From: Toxorhynchites rutilus septentrionalis | Lineage: Eukaryota; Arthropoda; Insecta; Diptera; Culicidae | Direction of reading: 5' to 3' | DNA: 64,000 nucleotides | Assembly (NCBI RefSeq): GCF_029784135.1 | Contig: NC_073746.1 | Location: 60,672,097 to 60,736,096 of the forward strand | Part shown: piece after piece, positions 33,100-43,839 of the stretch | How the letters are laid out: each line of letters opens with the position of its first letter | Numbering within the stretch: the first letter of the stretch is position 1 | Program-made: the position numbers and the translations under genes | Notes under the pieces: generated by a model | Databases searched by the model: none | What the model saw: the letters and a program-made list of their open reading frames with translations, nothing else | What the model was told of the DNA's origin: nothing

Positions 33100-33858
33100 G
33101 CTTTTTATCTAAGATTCATGAGAGTGACCATGAAAAACGTTTTTTCGCTCTAATTATATTTGGAATTCTGCTGTTCAAAACTGTTCGACTTTCAGAACTT
33201 GAGAAAAAAATGGAATGCAGATCTTGTCAATATCGTAATCCTATTTATATTTAAAATTCTGCATCAAAACAGTCTTCGGACGACTTTTAGAACTTGAGAA
33301 ATAAAATTGAGATGCAGAACATGTCAATATCTTAATCCTGTTTTTTTCTTCCAAAAACTCATAATTTCAAATTTAGTTTACTCAAATGCTTAAAAGGCCA
33401 TATATTTGAGACTTATGTGTTATTATTATTATTTGTTTATTTGGTCAACAGGTACCATTGTACCCCAATGACAATGGTAGATCAAGTAGAATAATATAAG
33501 TCATGAACAATCAAATATGCCCTTTCAAATGCCGCCGATAAACATTTTTTATGTTTGCCCCAGAATGAACGTCGAACAGATGAGAAGGGCGGATTTTTGG
33601 AAAATAAACATCAATAACTTTGAGTAAGATTAAGTTAGTTAAATCGGTAATATTAAAAGACAAAAAACTTTTTTAACAAAGTTAATTGAAACAACAGAGG
33701 TTATAATATTATCAATCTATGTTTACTTCTCTAGATTTTTTCTTGGACACTTGAAAGTGAGCGCTCCGCTCATATGTAACAACTATGTGGAAGGCGATTT
33801 TTGTCTGGAGAATAACTTGTCGAGCTCTAGATGCAAATTTCCACCTACATTCGTTTTT
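33100..33858. repeat. Two ~95-bp direct repeats and a dispersed repeat
   Basis: 33170-33240 and 33250-33345 are direct copies (AATTCTGC...CAAAAC, CAGAACTTGAGAAA, ATGTCAATATCTTAATCCT). 33720-33850 carries the CATATGTAACAACT / GAATAACTTGTCGAGCTCTA block also found at 45690-45770. The stretch between holds AT-rich sequence without genes. Confidence 0.55.
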
Positions 33859-34090
33859 ACAAACATACAAACATACAAACATACAAACATACAAACATAC
33901 AAACATACAAACATACAAACATACAAACATACAAACATACAAACATACAAACATACAAACATACAAACATACAAACATACAAACATACAAACATACAAAC
34001 ATACAAACATACAAACATACAAACATACAAACATACAAACATACAAACATACAAACATACAAACATACAAACATACAAACATACCAACAT
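33859..34090. repeat. Tandem array of the 8-mer ACAAACAT
   Basis: About 29 nearly perfect copies. All reading frames are open through it, giving repetitive peptides that are not real proteins. It abuts the dispersed repeat at 33720-33850. Confidence 0.97.
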
Positions 34091-34490
34091 AATTTAGAAG
34101 TAAGCTTATGTGAATTTAAGAGTGTGTTCGGATTTATTAGTTATTTTTTCCCGAACGATTATTTGAATTTCGGGCATTCGAGCATTCGTGGGTGTAAATG
34201 GCATTATAGAGCAGCGCATTTCAAATCGGATATGATTTTCCGCCGGTGAGACCTTGTGATCATGGAAAACTAAAGATGAAAATTTGTCTACTTGTTTGGT
34301 GAAAAGTTTGTGTCGTTCTTATCAGCGAGTAATCAATAGTACATGTTCATGCTTTTTGCATATTGGCTTCAAACTGATTTTTCTATATAGATTGTGTAAA
34401 TGTATATTTTATATCTTTGTACATATAATATTTATAAAAATGTAGAAAAATACTCCAATGTTGCATTTTTTTTTGGATTGACATAAACGC
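34091..34490. other. AT-rich intronic DNA
   Basis: Nothing recognised. Confidence 0.35.
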
Positions 34491-34494
34491 ACAT

Positions 34495-34910
34495 TCATTC
34501 ATTCGAAAAATAAAATGCCTACGAGTTCTATGCCTTGTAAGCAATATAGAGTCGAGTGTACTGAAGAAGTTTGAAGTCTCTACAGTTTAAGACAACAACA
34601 TAATATAGAATACGAAAATGTTCTACTTATGGGGAAGAAAATCTTCAGAAGCTTTCCTGTTAATTGCACTCGATTGAAAAATCACATAGTCCGTAAAGCT
34701 ATTGAAACAGGTTTTGTATCAAAAAGAAACAAAAACATAATGCGTGGACATTTTATCTTTCGAATGAAGGGCTTATCATACCATTTCAGTTTCAGTTGTT
34801 TATGAGGTATTAACGTTCTAAATCTTGTTGCTTCGGCCAGACGCTCTCGTTTTCGAAACTTTGAACTTAAACCCCAGTAAGAGAAATGAAAGACGTAATC
34901 CTACATCAAC
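34495..34910 (-). repeat. ACGTC-family repeat, copy without H1 segment
   Basis: On the minus strand it runs from GATGTAGGATTACGTCTTTC through CGAAAACGAGAGCGTC, GAAATGGTATGAT and CGAAAGATAAAATGTCC to AACAGGAAAGCTTCTGAAG and onward. The sequence passes directly from the 5' block to the 3' block where the 10-kb and 37-kb copies have an H1-like segment, so H1 is an optional insert or this copy lost it. Confidence 0.6.
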
Positions 34911-35098
34911 AACTAAATCGCCGATAACTTCATCAAATATGTTCCTTTTTATGTACTGAACAAAGAAAGTCGTACGAAACAATACCGCACAAAAAAAAGA
35001 TATTGTCTGTTCAGTCCGAGAAACGCACTGAAAAGTATTCGCTTCGTAAGCCTCGCCCGTTTTAGTTTCGTCGCGATATCGTATGCACTCGATAGAAT

Positions 35099-35262
35099 TT
35101 TTTTTTTTTTTTTTTAATCTGTATTATAGTGATTTTCAACTCATTTGGCTGGTTCGTCACTTTTTACTTCCATTTTTGGAAGAATGTCGGGAGTGAGAAT
35201 TGAACTCGTGACCTTCAGCGTGAGAGGCATGGATGTTACCACTACGCCAGATCGCCTCCACG
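35099..35262 (-). mobile_element. tRNA-derived SINE, family A, copy 4
   Basis: Same head and body as the other A copies, with a poly-A tail (T run 35099-35115). A perfect 12-bp target-site duplication ACTCGATAGAAT lies at 35087-35098 and 35263-35274. Confidence 0.92.
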
Positions 35263-35279
35263 ACTCGATAGAATGAAAA

Positions 35280-37115
35280 ATTACCGTTTGTAGGAAAAGG
35301 TTATACTTTAGTAGTATTAAATGAAAATAAATTAATTGGGGTAAATGGATTTGCTATTGATTTGGTTGGGAGTTTTTTGTTTGAAGAAACCTCGAAAAAA
35401 AAAAATTTTTTTTTATTTCGTGATATTTTTGTCTACTATGCATACAAACATCGAGTGAAACAAAAATCTGTACGTACGCCATCCCAGAACTAGAAAGTTG
35501 TATATTTTATTATCATGCATTATTCAATAGCAACAGCGTACATCATTTTAAAAATTACTTCAAGATCTGGATTGTTAATTGTCGATTGCATTGAAAAAAT
35601 AATTTACAGAGTTTCATCATAAGCAACATAGTAGGAAACAATAAATCAGTCAGAAACAAAACTGTGCTGAATTTTTGTATCAATAAACACCGATCTCTAC
35701 AAATCTCGATTCTTCAACAAAGTCTGAAACATATTTCGAATTTATCATTGGTGCAAAAACCGTCAAAATGAATGTCTGCTGGTAATTGGAAATTAGTTTT
35801 TTTTCCAACCAAAAAAAAAGTCGTTTCGGAATGAAAAGAGGAGAACACACTTTAATCAGATGTAAGTACATAATTCATCTCTTTTGGTTTATGACAGTTC
35901 CCGAACGAAACGGAGCTTTCCGAACCATCTCGGTTTGATCTCCGAACGTTGTGGGGGTCCTTTGCGCTGGGCCTCTGCCGGTTTCCGCGCCCACGGGCAA
36001 ATATGGCACCCCAATTAAAGTGTCGAGATGTGTGGGGATTACTGCCCATGTGGAGACGAACGCCGCGGACGGGAAGGGAGCTTTATTAATTTAATTTGCA
36101 TACCAGCAGACGCAAAGGTAAAATATCGCTCGCGTTAAATTTCAATTTTCAGCAAATTCCAAGTTGTCATTGTAATGGGAGTCGCCTTGGAGTCACATCG
36201 CGCTTCGTGTGAGATAGGCTCAGGCTTTTACATATTAATCAGCTCGCCGAAACGAATGAACGCAGCGAAAAAATACAAGGTGAAATGCCTCTGCTTTGTT
36301 GTTCGTCACTAGCATACGACTAACTACTAACAGTGAGGAGAAAACCTGTTTTCACATGGCACAAAAACGCGGGTCCACGATTAAATAGCACATGAAGCGA
36401 TTAATACCATCACCATCACCAGCAGCATAAGCAGAAGCAGCAGCAGTAATCACTTGGTTCAAGAGCAGTCAAGCACGATTGGATGGAACCACACCGCCTG
36501 ATTAAGTGCCATCGAATTGGAGCTCGTAAAACTGAACTGCGTATACTCTGTTTTGTTGGGGTTATAAATGAAGACCCACACGGTACGGAAGAGAGTGTGT
36601 GAATTGGAAATTGACCAAATAGTTCATTATGCTGGGAATACTGTCATTTTTTGTGCTCTGGGTCCCCACAAGATTCGATTTTTATGGCAATTGAAACTAT
36701 TACGCTCGTAATTTGAAACGGAAGTCAGGGCGCTCCTTTTGCACAGACAAGTCGTCTCTACCGAGAGATGAAGGTGCTCGAGCATTGATTGATTATTGCT
36801 CTCCAAGTGTGACACTTTCACCGGAGCTGTATCGCTGTGATGTGCAATGCAAATGATGCTCCGATAATCGGGCTGGAAATGAACGACAAGTAACGAGAGT
36901 ATTTGAAAAAAAGGGAAATCACTGTCGCCGAATGGAAAGTGGATTGATTTCGATTCAGCTATTTACCCTGGTCAATTCACAGATTGTGGAAAGCTGCTGG
37001 TTTGATTATCTGCCAAAATATGTTTTAATTCTATTACAAAATAGAGCACCCGCATCGAAATTGCACTATAATTATATTGTTCTATCGCAGCTATGTTCCA
37101 AGCTAGCGGTACTCA
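35280..37115. other. Mostly unique intronic DNA
   Basis: 35.3-35.85 kb is AT-rich. 35.85-36.9 kb is GC-richer, with an (AGC)n-like tract at 36415-36445. No gene or transposon motif was recognised. Confidence 0.35.
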
Positions 37116-37117
37116 AC

Positions 37118-37800
37118 TTCTTTGACGTAGGACTACGTCTTTCATTTCTATACGGGGTGTAAGTTCAAAGTTTCGAAAACGAAAACGTTTCGCCGGAGCA
37201 ACAAGATTTTGAGCGTTAACAACCTAAACAACCGGACGAAATGGTATGATACACACTTCATTCGGAAGATAAAATGTCTACGCGTTGTATGCTTGTTACT
37301 TATTGATCCAAAAACTTGTTTCAATAGCTTTAAAATTGCTTTCAAAACAGGCTATTGAAATCACTCAAATCTGTATATATAACGAGTGCCCGTTCGGATA
37401 TCCACTAAGTTCTGATTGCGCAGCGGTTGATGTACGATCGCTGGAATCTGTGTGTTTCCCTAACACAGACTTCAAAACCAATGAGTCTTGCGAAAATCCA
37501 TACGGAAACCAACTCATTTATAATTGTACAGCGATTGGAGCATATTATCGTTGTTGTGGAGAAGCTATCTTCGTTCATCAAGAAAGCACTGATGAGCGGT
37601 GTCACCAAGAACCTGTTTGTGCACACAAACGTCATTGGCGTGTCAAGTTCACTGAAGATTCCCCCTAAGCCAAAAAAAGGAATCCATCGGAATAAGGCGA
37701 CCAAGAAAGCACCAGCATCGAGAGGCTTGAGGCATTGAAGACAGCCGTCACACACACACGCACACGCAACTCTTTTCGTTTGGAGGTAACCGTGTCAGTA
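37118..37800 (+). repeat. ACGTC-family repeat carrying an H1-like relic
   Basis: It starts TTGACGTAGGACTACGTCTT and follows the 9905-10620 copy closely through CGAAAACGAAAACG, GAAATGGTATGAT and ACTTGTTTCAATAGC. It then has a TATA box (37376-37384), an initiator-like CTAAGTTC (37407-37414), one copy of the CCCTAACACAGACTTC monomer (37459-37474) and the H1-like coding remnant. It ends in a CA repeat and TCTTTTCGTTTGGA as in the 10-kb copy. Confidence 0.6.
37540..37738 (+). pseudogene. Histone H1-like relic (globular wing and basic tail)
   Basis: The frame reads EKLSSFIKKALMSGVTKNLFVH, then SSSLKIPPKPKKGIHRNKATKK and APASRG before stopping at 37736. From memory this matches the second half of the insect linker-histone winged-helix domain (KLAPFIKKxLKSxVxxGxLxQTKGxGASGSFKL) followed by the start of the lysine/proline/alanine-rich tail. 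Upstream the first half of the domain is replaced by a repeat monomer, so it is truncated and fused. A TATA and initiator lie 155-175 bp upstream. H1 would bind linker DNA; this copy lacks half the fold. Confidence 0.6.
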
Positions 37801-38204
37801 TTGATTACTGGCGGGCGTCGTGGAGAAGAAACCGAAAAGATGTCATTGTTGCTGATAAATAATCTGTTAGCTCAGCGTTTGGTAGCATTTTTGGTTAGAA
37901 ATGTGTTGAAGCGGAAGAGTACTTTTTTTTAATTTAATACTACGAACAATTGCATTTTTTTTTGTAATTTATGTTTGAGAACTAGTGACAAGCAATGTAT
38001 TATTTATTATGTATAGGGCAAACATAAGAAAGCGGAGAATTCATTTTTGCACCAATTTTGCTGAATATTTTGCCTTTGCTACATATAAGTTGTTCGACGA
38101 CGAATCATGCTTTGCTAGCCGTGTCTTGTATCACCCGAGTATAAATCATGACTGTGATGAAATTTCAAGCAGGCACTCATATTTATAGATTTTTGTGATT
38201 TCAA

Positions 38205-38335
38205 TAATTTGTTGTTGTTGTCTTAAGTTATAGAGACTTAAAACTTCTTCAGTTCAATAGGACTCTATCAATGATTTGCTTGCAAGGCATATAACTCGTG
38301 GACATTTTATCTTTCGAATAAAGTGATAGTCATGC
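38205..38335 (+). repeat. ACGTC-family repeat fragment
   Basis: TTGTTGTTGTCTTAAGTTATAG, AACTTCTTCAGT and GGACATTTTATCTTTCGAAT match (same sense) the minus strand of the 34.5-kb copy (34600-34495). Only the 3' portion is present. Confidence 0.5.
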
Positions 38336-38344
38336 ATCTCATTG

Positions 38345-38997
38345 GTACAGATTCTGTACGGTACAGACGGTTCCGTCAAGAGTACAGATTGGTACAGATT
38401 TTTTACGCGTGTGAAATTTTTTACATTTGAACAAACCAGCTTTGAGGTACATGACGACTTTTACGCCGCAGTATCGCATGGTGCTGCTGATCACAAAAGC
38501 ATTTACATTTAATTATAATTGATCAGTTTCATAAGGACGAAATTCGTTGTGTTAGAGGCGTTTCTAGGGTTCTACGATGGGAATATACAAGATCTGGAGA
38601 ATGAATTCCGTACCCTAAAGGTAAAATTACTCTGTAAGGAAATCACAGTTTCAGAAAACGAACATGTGCAGGATTGGTGGACAAAAATTTGATGTCTAAA
38701 AAGAATTGATGATTCGATCGCATTTTCGGCGCTTCGATGCCTTGTTTGTGATGTTCTCAATACGCCTCACTCCTTGAATTTTTTTTTTGAATATAATCAG
38801 AACAAAAATAAGCTTCGAAATCGGCTCAGCAATGATACGATGGACGTTATTTTGAGATTAAAAGATTTGATTAAAAATGATAGCTATGTATAAGCATCAT
38901 CAAACACACGATTGACTTGTAAATGTAAATCCAGTAGTAAATGGATGAGTACTTTTGTCATTTTTATTAAATTATTTTTTTTTCAACAACGAATATT
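38345..38997 (+). pseudogene. hAT transposase relic, left part (split by LINE)
   Basis: TTGGTACAGATTCTGTACGG at the left and, after the LINE, TTTGGTACAGATT...GTGGCAACACTG at 42444-42470 resemble hAT-like ends also seen at 57323-58382 and 63330-63415. Coding traces on the plus strand around 38725-38895 include LNTPHS and, after a gap, KNKLRNRLSNDTMDVILRL, the hAT C-terminal dimerisation region. Frameshifts and stops are frequent. The left end is not precisely defined. Confidence 0.55.
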
Positions 38998-41900
38998 AAA
39001 ATTTCCATCACCATTGGGTCGAATTCTTCTGAATCTATAAACATGGCATATGACCTCACATAACACATTGACTGGAAAAAATATGCGGAGGCGATTGCTC
39101 TAGCCATCAATTCCAGAGATGGTTTATCTCCATTGGAGGAGTATAACTTCCTTTCTCGTTTGATCTATGACAGCGCGGTTCGCGCTCAAACGGAACCCAT
39201 CCCAGGCTCCACTATTCGTCGAAGGCCTCCCAATCCATGGTGGGATAGCCAATGTTCCAAGCTTTATCAGGATAAATCGAACGCATTCAAAGCTTTTCGG
39301 AAACGTGGAACCATTGAAAATTTTCAATCGTATTTGGACCTTGAAAATCAATTTAAAAACTTGATCAAAGGGAAAAAACGTGCTAATTGGCGAAATTTCG
39401 CGGGAGGTTCGTCACGAGAAACGTCAATGAAAAAATTATGGAAAGTGGCTCGAAACATGAGAAATCGCTCTTCAACAAATGAAAGCGAAGAATATTCACA
39501 TCGATGGATTTTTAATTTTGCACGGAAGGTTTGTCCTGATTCCGCTCCTGTGCAAAAATTTTTTCGAGATATACCACAAGATAGGTGCGATCTTGATTCC
39601 GAGTTTTCGATGGTAGAATTCTCTCTTGCTCTCCTTTCATGTAACAATTCTGCTCCGGGATCGGATAGAATTAAGTTCAACTTGCTGAAAAACCTCCCTG
39701 ATGTGGCGAAACATCGCTTGTTGAATTTATTCAATCGGTTTCTGGAGCATAATATTGTTCCAGATGATTGGAGACAAGTACGAGTTATAGCTATTCAAAA
39801 ACCCGGAAAACCCGCGTCCGACTTCAATTCGTACCGCCCAATAGCAGTGTTGTCTTGTATATGGAAATTGTTGGAGAAAATGATCTTGTTTCGCCTTGAT
39901 CGATGGGTTGAAACGAATGGCCTACTCTCAGATACACAATATGGGTTCCGCAGGGGCAAGGGGACGAATGATTGTCTTGCGTTGCTTTCTTCAGAACTTC
40001 AAATGGCTTACGCCGGAAAAAAAACAAATGTCTTCAGTATTCTTGGACATAAAGGGGGCCTTTGATTCTGTTTCAATAGAGGTTTTGTCAGACAAATTAC
40101 ACTCTCGGGGTCTGCCGCCTCTATTGAATAATATGTTATATAACTTGCTTTGTGAGAAGCATTTGAACTATTCTCACGGAGATTCGGCAGTAAGTCGGGT
40201 CTCTTACATGGGCCTCCCCCAGGGCTCATGTTTAAGTCCCCTTTTGTACAACTTCTATGTAAGCGACATCGATAATTGCCTTACACAAAATTGCAGCCTA
40301 AGACAACTTGCAGATGATGGAGTGGTCTTTATCGTAGGATCAACAGAATCCGACCTACAAGAACCCTTACAAGATACTTTGAACAATTTTTCAACCTGGG
40401 CCATTGGTCTAGGGATCGAATTCTCCACGGAGAAAACAGAGATTGTGGTTTTTTCTAGGAAGCATAGACCAGCAAAACCAAAGCTTCAACTTTTGGGTAA
40501 ACCGATCACTCATGCTATGTCATTCAAGTATCTTGGGGTTTGGTTCGACTCCAAATGTACTTGGGGGGCCCATATTAGGTATCTGAGTAAAAAATGTCAA
40601 CAAAGAATAAACTTTCTCCGTACAATTACCGGCACCTGGTGGGGAGCCCATCCCGAAGATCTTATAATGTTGTATCGAACAACTATTCTCTCAGTGATGG
40701 AGTATGGCAGTTTCTATTTTCAATCAGCTGCCAAAACACACTTAATTAAACTCGATCGAATTCAGTATCTTTGTCTCCGTATTGCGTTGGGATGTATGCC
40801 CTCAACGCATACCATGAGCCTCGAGGTTTTGGCAGGCGTACTCCCACTAAAAGATCGCTTCAATTTATTATCTCTTCGGTTCCTCATCCGGTGTAAGGTT
40901 ATGAACCCATTGGTGATCGGAAATTTTGAGCAGCTGATCGAGCTAAATTCTCACTCTGGATTCATGAGCCCATATCATGAATTCATCTCCATGCAGGTTG
41001 TTCCTTTTTCGTATATTCCCAACCGTGTTTGTTTTCCTGACTACATCAATTCCTCTGTACATTTTGATCTGTCCATGAAGCAAGATATCCATGAATATTC
41101 AGATTATCAACGATCGAGGATCGCTTCAACGATCTTCGATGCAAACTATGGGGGTATCAATTGTGATAATATGTACTTTACTGATGGGTCCACTATAAAC
41201 GAGTTCACAGGATTTGTAGTGTTCAACAAAATTTTCAGCACCTCCCATAGTCTTCAGTTTCCTTGCTCAGTGTATATTGCTGAATTGGCAGCGATACATT
41301 GGGCGCTGGACAGCGTCGCCTCACGACCTGTTGAACACTATTACATTGTAACGGATAGTCTTAGCTCCGTCGAAGCTATCCGTTCAGTGAGGCCGGAAAA
41401 GCACTCGCCGTACTTCCTTGAGAGAATACGAGAAATTTTGAGTGCTTTATCCAGACGCTGTTATGTCATTGCCTTTGTCTCGGACCCTTCTCATTGCTCA
41501 ATTCCGGGTAATGAGAGGGCTGACTCATTAGCAAAGGTGGGTGCGATTGAAGGCGATATTTATCAGCGCCAAATCGCCTTCAATGAATTTTACTCTTTAG
41601 TCCGTAAAAATACCATCGCTAACTGGCAACGCAAATGGAACGAAGGTGAATTGGGCCGGTGGCTTCACTCGATTATCCCTAAGGTTAGCCTCAAACCATG
41701 GTTCAAAAGTCTGGACTTGAGTCGGGACTTTATTCGCACCTTCTCCCGACTCATGTCCAATCACTGTTCGTTAGACGCGCTACTCTTTCGTTTCAATCTG
41801 GCCGGCAGCAATATCTGCGTTTGTGGCCGAGGTTACCACGTCATCGAACACGTTGTTTGGTCGTGTGAGGTGTATCTTGTTGCCAGATCGAATTTAGAGA

Positions 41901-42022
41901 ACTCCCTTCGGGCTAGAGGAAAGCAGCCCAATGTGCCGGTGAGAGATGTGTTGGCTCGGTTAGACCTTGATTACATGTCCCAAATATATGTTTTCCTTAA
42001 ATCTATCGATGTTCGTGTGTGA
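38998..42022 (+). pseudogene. LINE ORF2: reverse transcriptase and RNase H, disrupted
   Basis: The open frame begins at the truncation (38998). A stop at 39061-39063 and a one-base excess in the A8 run at 40017-40024 break it. Order: linker, RT motifs APGSDRIKFNLLK (about 39650), NSYRPIAVLSCIWKLLEKM (39827), QYGFRRGKGTND (39937), motif A FLDIKGAFDS (40040), motif B GLPQGSCLSPLLYNFY (about 40210), motif C LADD (40307-40318, Leu where many have Tyr), then RNase H with TDGS (41180), AELAAIHWAL, VTDSLSS and NERADSLAK (about 41510), and a C-terminal CVCGRGYHVIEHVVWSC (41816-41866). After the A-run slip the frame stays open for more than 650 codons to the stop at 42020-42022. ORF2 would copy its RNA into DNA at the target. 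Confidence 0.92.
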
Positions 42023-42370
42023 TTATCCTTATATCCTTATACCCTCCATTTCTTCCTTTGTGAGTAATTGGTCCGCTTGCTATAAACAGTAGAATGAAAT
42101 GTAAATTCACAATAGATGTACGAATAGATTTAAGAATTGAGTGTGTGTGATTATCAACGTTGTAATAATTTCCTTATACCCCATTTCCTGAGAAAAATAT
42201 GTCACCCTTCTAATCTCGAGTCCACCGCGAGTAATCGGTTTCCCACATTACTAACCATATATTTAAGAAAATTGTTCATATATATAGTTTTAAAAATATA
42301 TTTAAGATTTCGGCTCCTTTAAACTTATGTAACTGAGCCTGTAAAAATGAACGAATTTATATATAAAAAA
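38998..42370 (+). mobile_element. I-clade LINE, 5' truncated, with target-site duplication
   Basis: A 3,373-bp non-LTR retrotransposon copy starts inside the endonuclease/linker part of ORF2 and ends in the 3' UTR (TATGTAACTGAGCCTGTAAA) with an A-rich tail. Reverse transcriptase followed by RNase H and a C-terminal Cys/His motif places it with I-type elements. ORF1 and most of the endonuclease are absent. The 3' UTR and C-terminus match the fragment at 1351-2199, so two copies of one family are in this window. Confidence 0.92.
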
Positions 42371-42383
42371 AACAACGAATATT

Positions 42384-42475
42384 TTCGATGGTACAGATTT
42401 TTATAAGAAAAAGTACAAATGATAAAGATTTTTAACTTATTTGGTACAGATTAAAATGTGGCAACACTGCATTCA
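42384..42475 (+). pseudogene. hAT relic, right part and terminus
   Basis: The sequence resumes after the LINE with GGTACAGATTTTTATAAG and ends TTTGGTACAGATTAAAATGTGGCAACACTG. GTGGCAACACTG is one base off the GTGGCAACCCTG end of the hAT relic at 57323-58382. Confidence 0.55.
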
Positions 42476-42600
42476 TCCATTAATTGAGAATTGATTCAGA
42501 TTCAACTTCAAACAAATTATCACTAAACCAACGATAGTCCTACGGCAACATTGCGGTTATACCACAGATATAACCCACCTCGTTTTTTCAGAGGGGCCAC
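42476..42600 (+). repeat. ACGTC-family repeat end fragment
   Basis: GATTCAGATTCAACTTC, CAACGATAGTCCTACGGC and GGTTATACCACAGATATAAC match the 3' end of the 9905-11165 copy (11062-11150). Confidence 0.6.
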
Positions 42601-42714
42601 AAACACGTGTTAGTCATTCTATTGTGGGTCGCAAAACAAATGATGATGTTAAAAAAAATGACCGCATTAATAACGTGGGACTCCGAAGTTATGACCGGCG
42701 GGAAACAAACTTTG

Positions 42715-43200
42715 TAGAAATTCAATAATAAAACTCCTTAGTACAAACGTTTGGTAGCACTCACAAGGGTCGATGAATGAATGCTTTCACCGAATTAGGG
42801 ACCCGAATGTTTCGTGAATCAATGAAACAGTCAGAATTGACATGTACTTTCTCGTGGTGTAGAAAGACACTGAAACACTGAACTGAATATTCAAACACTC
42901 CATAAAGACCACTCAGAACGGCAGCAGAACCGAATCAGGAGTGAGGTGGGATGGTCACCTCGACAGCAACCGCTGCGGTACAAATTTTCACCTTCAGTTT
43001 TCCACTGAGGAAGAGTCACTGAATTGGGCTTTCTTTTCATTCGGTTTGAAATCCGCTGCACTTTGACGCCACTTTTAACCGGAAGACAATGCTCGAAATA
43101 ACGGAAATTAATTGATCGATCAGAAAAAATCACAAATAAGTCATTCACGATTTATCTGTCATCCTGCTAGCGACCAGACAGCGAACTTTCCAAATGGCCT
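42715..43200 (-). pseudogene. Histone H3-like relic, second copy
   Basis: On the minus strand, VTLPQWKTEGENLYRSGCC and RGDHPT (about 43025-42950) align with the H3 N-terminal [23 protein letters not shown]. Nucleotide agreement is best in GCGGTTGCTGTCG against the H3 region GGCTGCTCGTAAG. A decayed hairpin CGACCCTTGTGAGTGCT is at 42762-42778 at the same relative place as in the 18.4-kb copy. Upstream (minus sense) both share GGTTAAAAGTGGCGTCAAAG, perhaps old promoter or spacer. The frame is broken. Confidence 0.45.
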
Positions 43201-43835
43201 TCCCCAAGGCCAAGTGTTCAGTTTAGTTTGCCAAATTTGCCTATTTTTTAAAGATAGAGGCGAATGAAGTTCTCCTGCAGAAAAATATATATAAATGCTA
43301 CCGCTCAAAATAGGTTTATTGTTATCAATACCTACAGGGTCCAATCGCAGAACTGTTCCTTGATTGATCTCCTAGTCGAACCTTCATTATTTCCTTTTAT
43401 TGTTAGTTTCCTAGTTCTACCAAAACTCGTCATAATAATATCAAATATTTTCAGACACAATTCTCGTTCAAGATTTTTCAATTACTTGTAAATAACATGT
43501 TCCGTTACATGGAATACATGTTCGATATTGAAAATATAATAAAATGATGGCATCTCAAATCGGACGATTCATTCCTCGAGCTTTGCGTTTATACATATGG
43601 CTATCCGGTTTTATTTATATAGTTATAAGATATCGGAGCGCGTTTTTTCATCTGAAAATCCATTTCCACTTTCGAACAAAGATCAATTTCGTTAGCGCAA
43701 ACATCAAATGAACTAACAACGCTTGTCACGATGTAATTGTAGGACAAATGGGGATTACATTTTCCGAATTTTCCCATTTTCCTTCATAGTTCTTCGAAAA
43801 TTTTCAATTGTCATGTTTGGTTGGAATATGTTTTA
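43201..43835. other. AT-rich intronic DNA
   Basis: Nothing recognised apart from the fading edge of the H3-like repeat. Confidence 0.35.
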
Positions 43836-43839
43836 TTGA

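Larger units (their letters stand above)
38985..42383. repeat. 13-bp target-site duplication flanking the LINE
   Basis: AACAACGAATATT occurs perfectly at 38985-38997 and 42371-42383. It marks the LINE insertion at 38998-42370 into the hAT relic. Only the two 13-bp ends are the duplication; the interval is the element. Confidence 0.9.

Noticed and set aside
33783..34249. Long overlapping frames on both strands (NIQTYKHT / LYVCMFVC repeats)
   Set aside because: They are translations of the ACAAACAT microsatellite; an 8-bp repeat without stops is open in every frame.
37285..37668. 127-codon frame with many cysteines
   Set aside because: It crosses the TATA box and repeat monomer in a different frame from the H1-like remnant; the cysteines are incidental.
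39896..40065. Two separate LINE genes overlapping in different frames
   Set aside because: The overlap is caused by a one-base length change in the A8 run at 40017-40024; protein motifs are collinear across it, so it is one ORF2.
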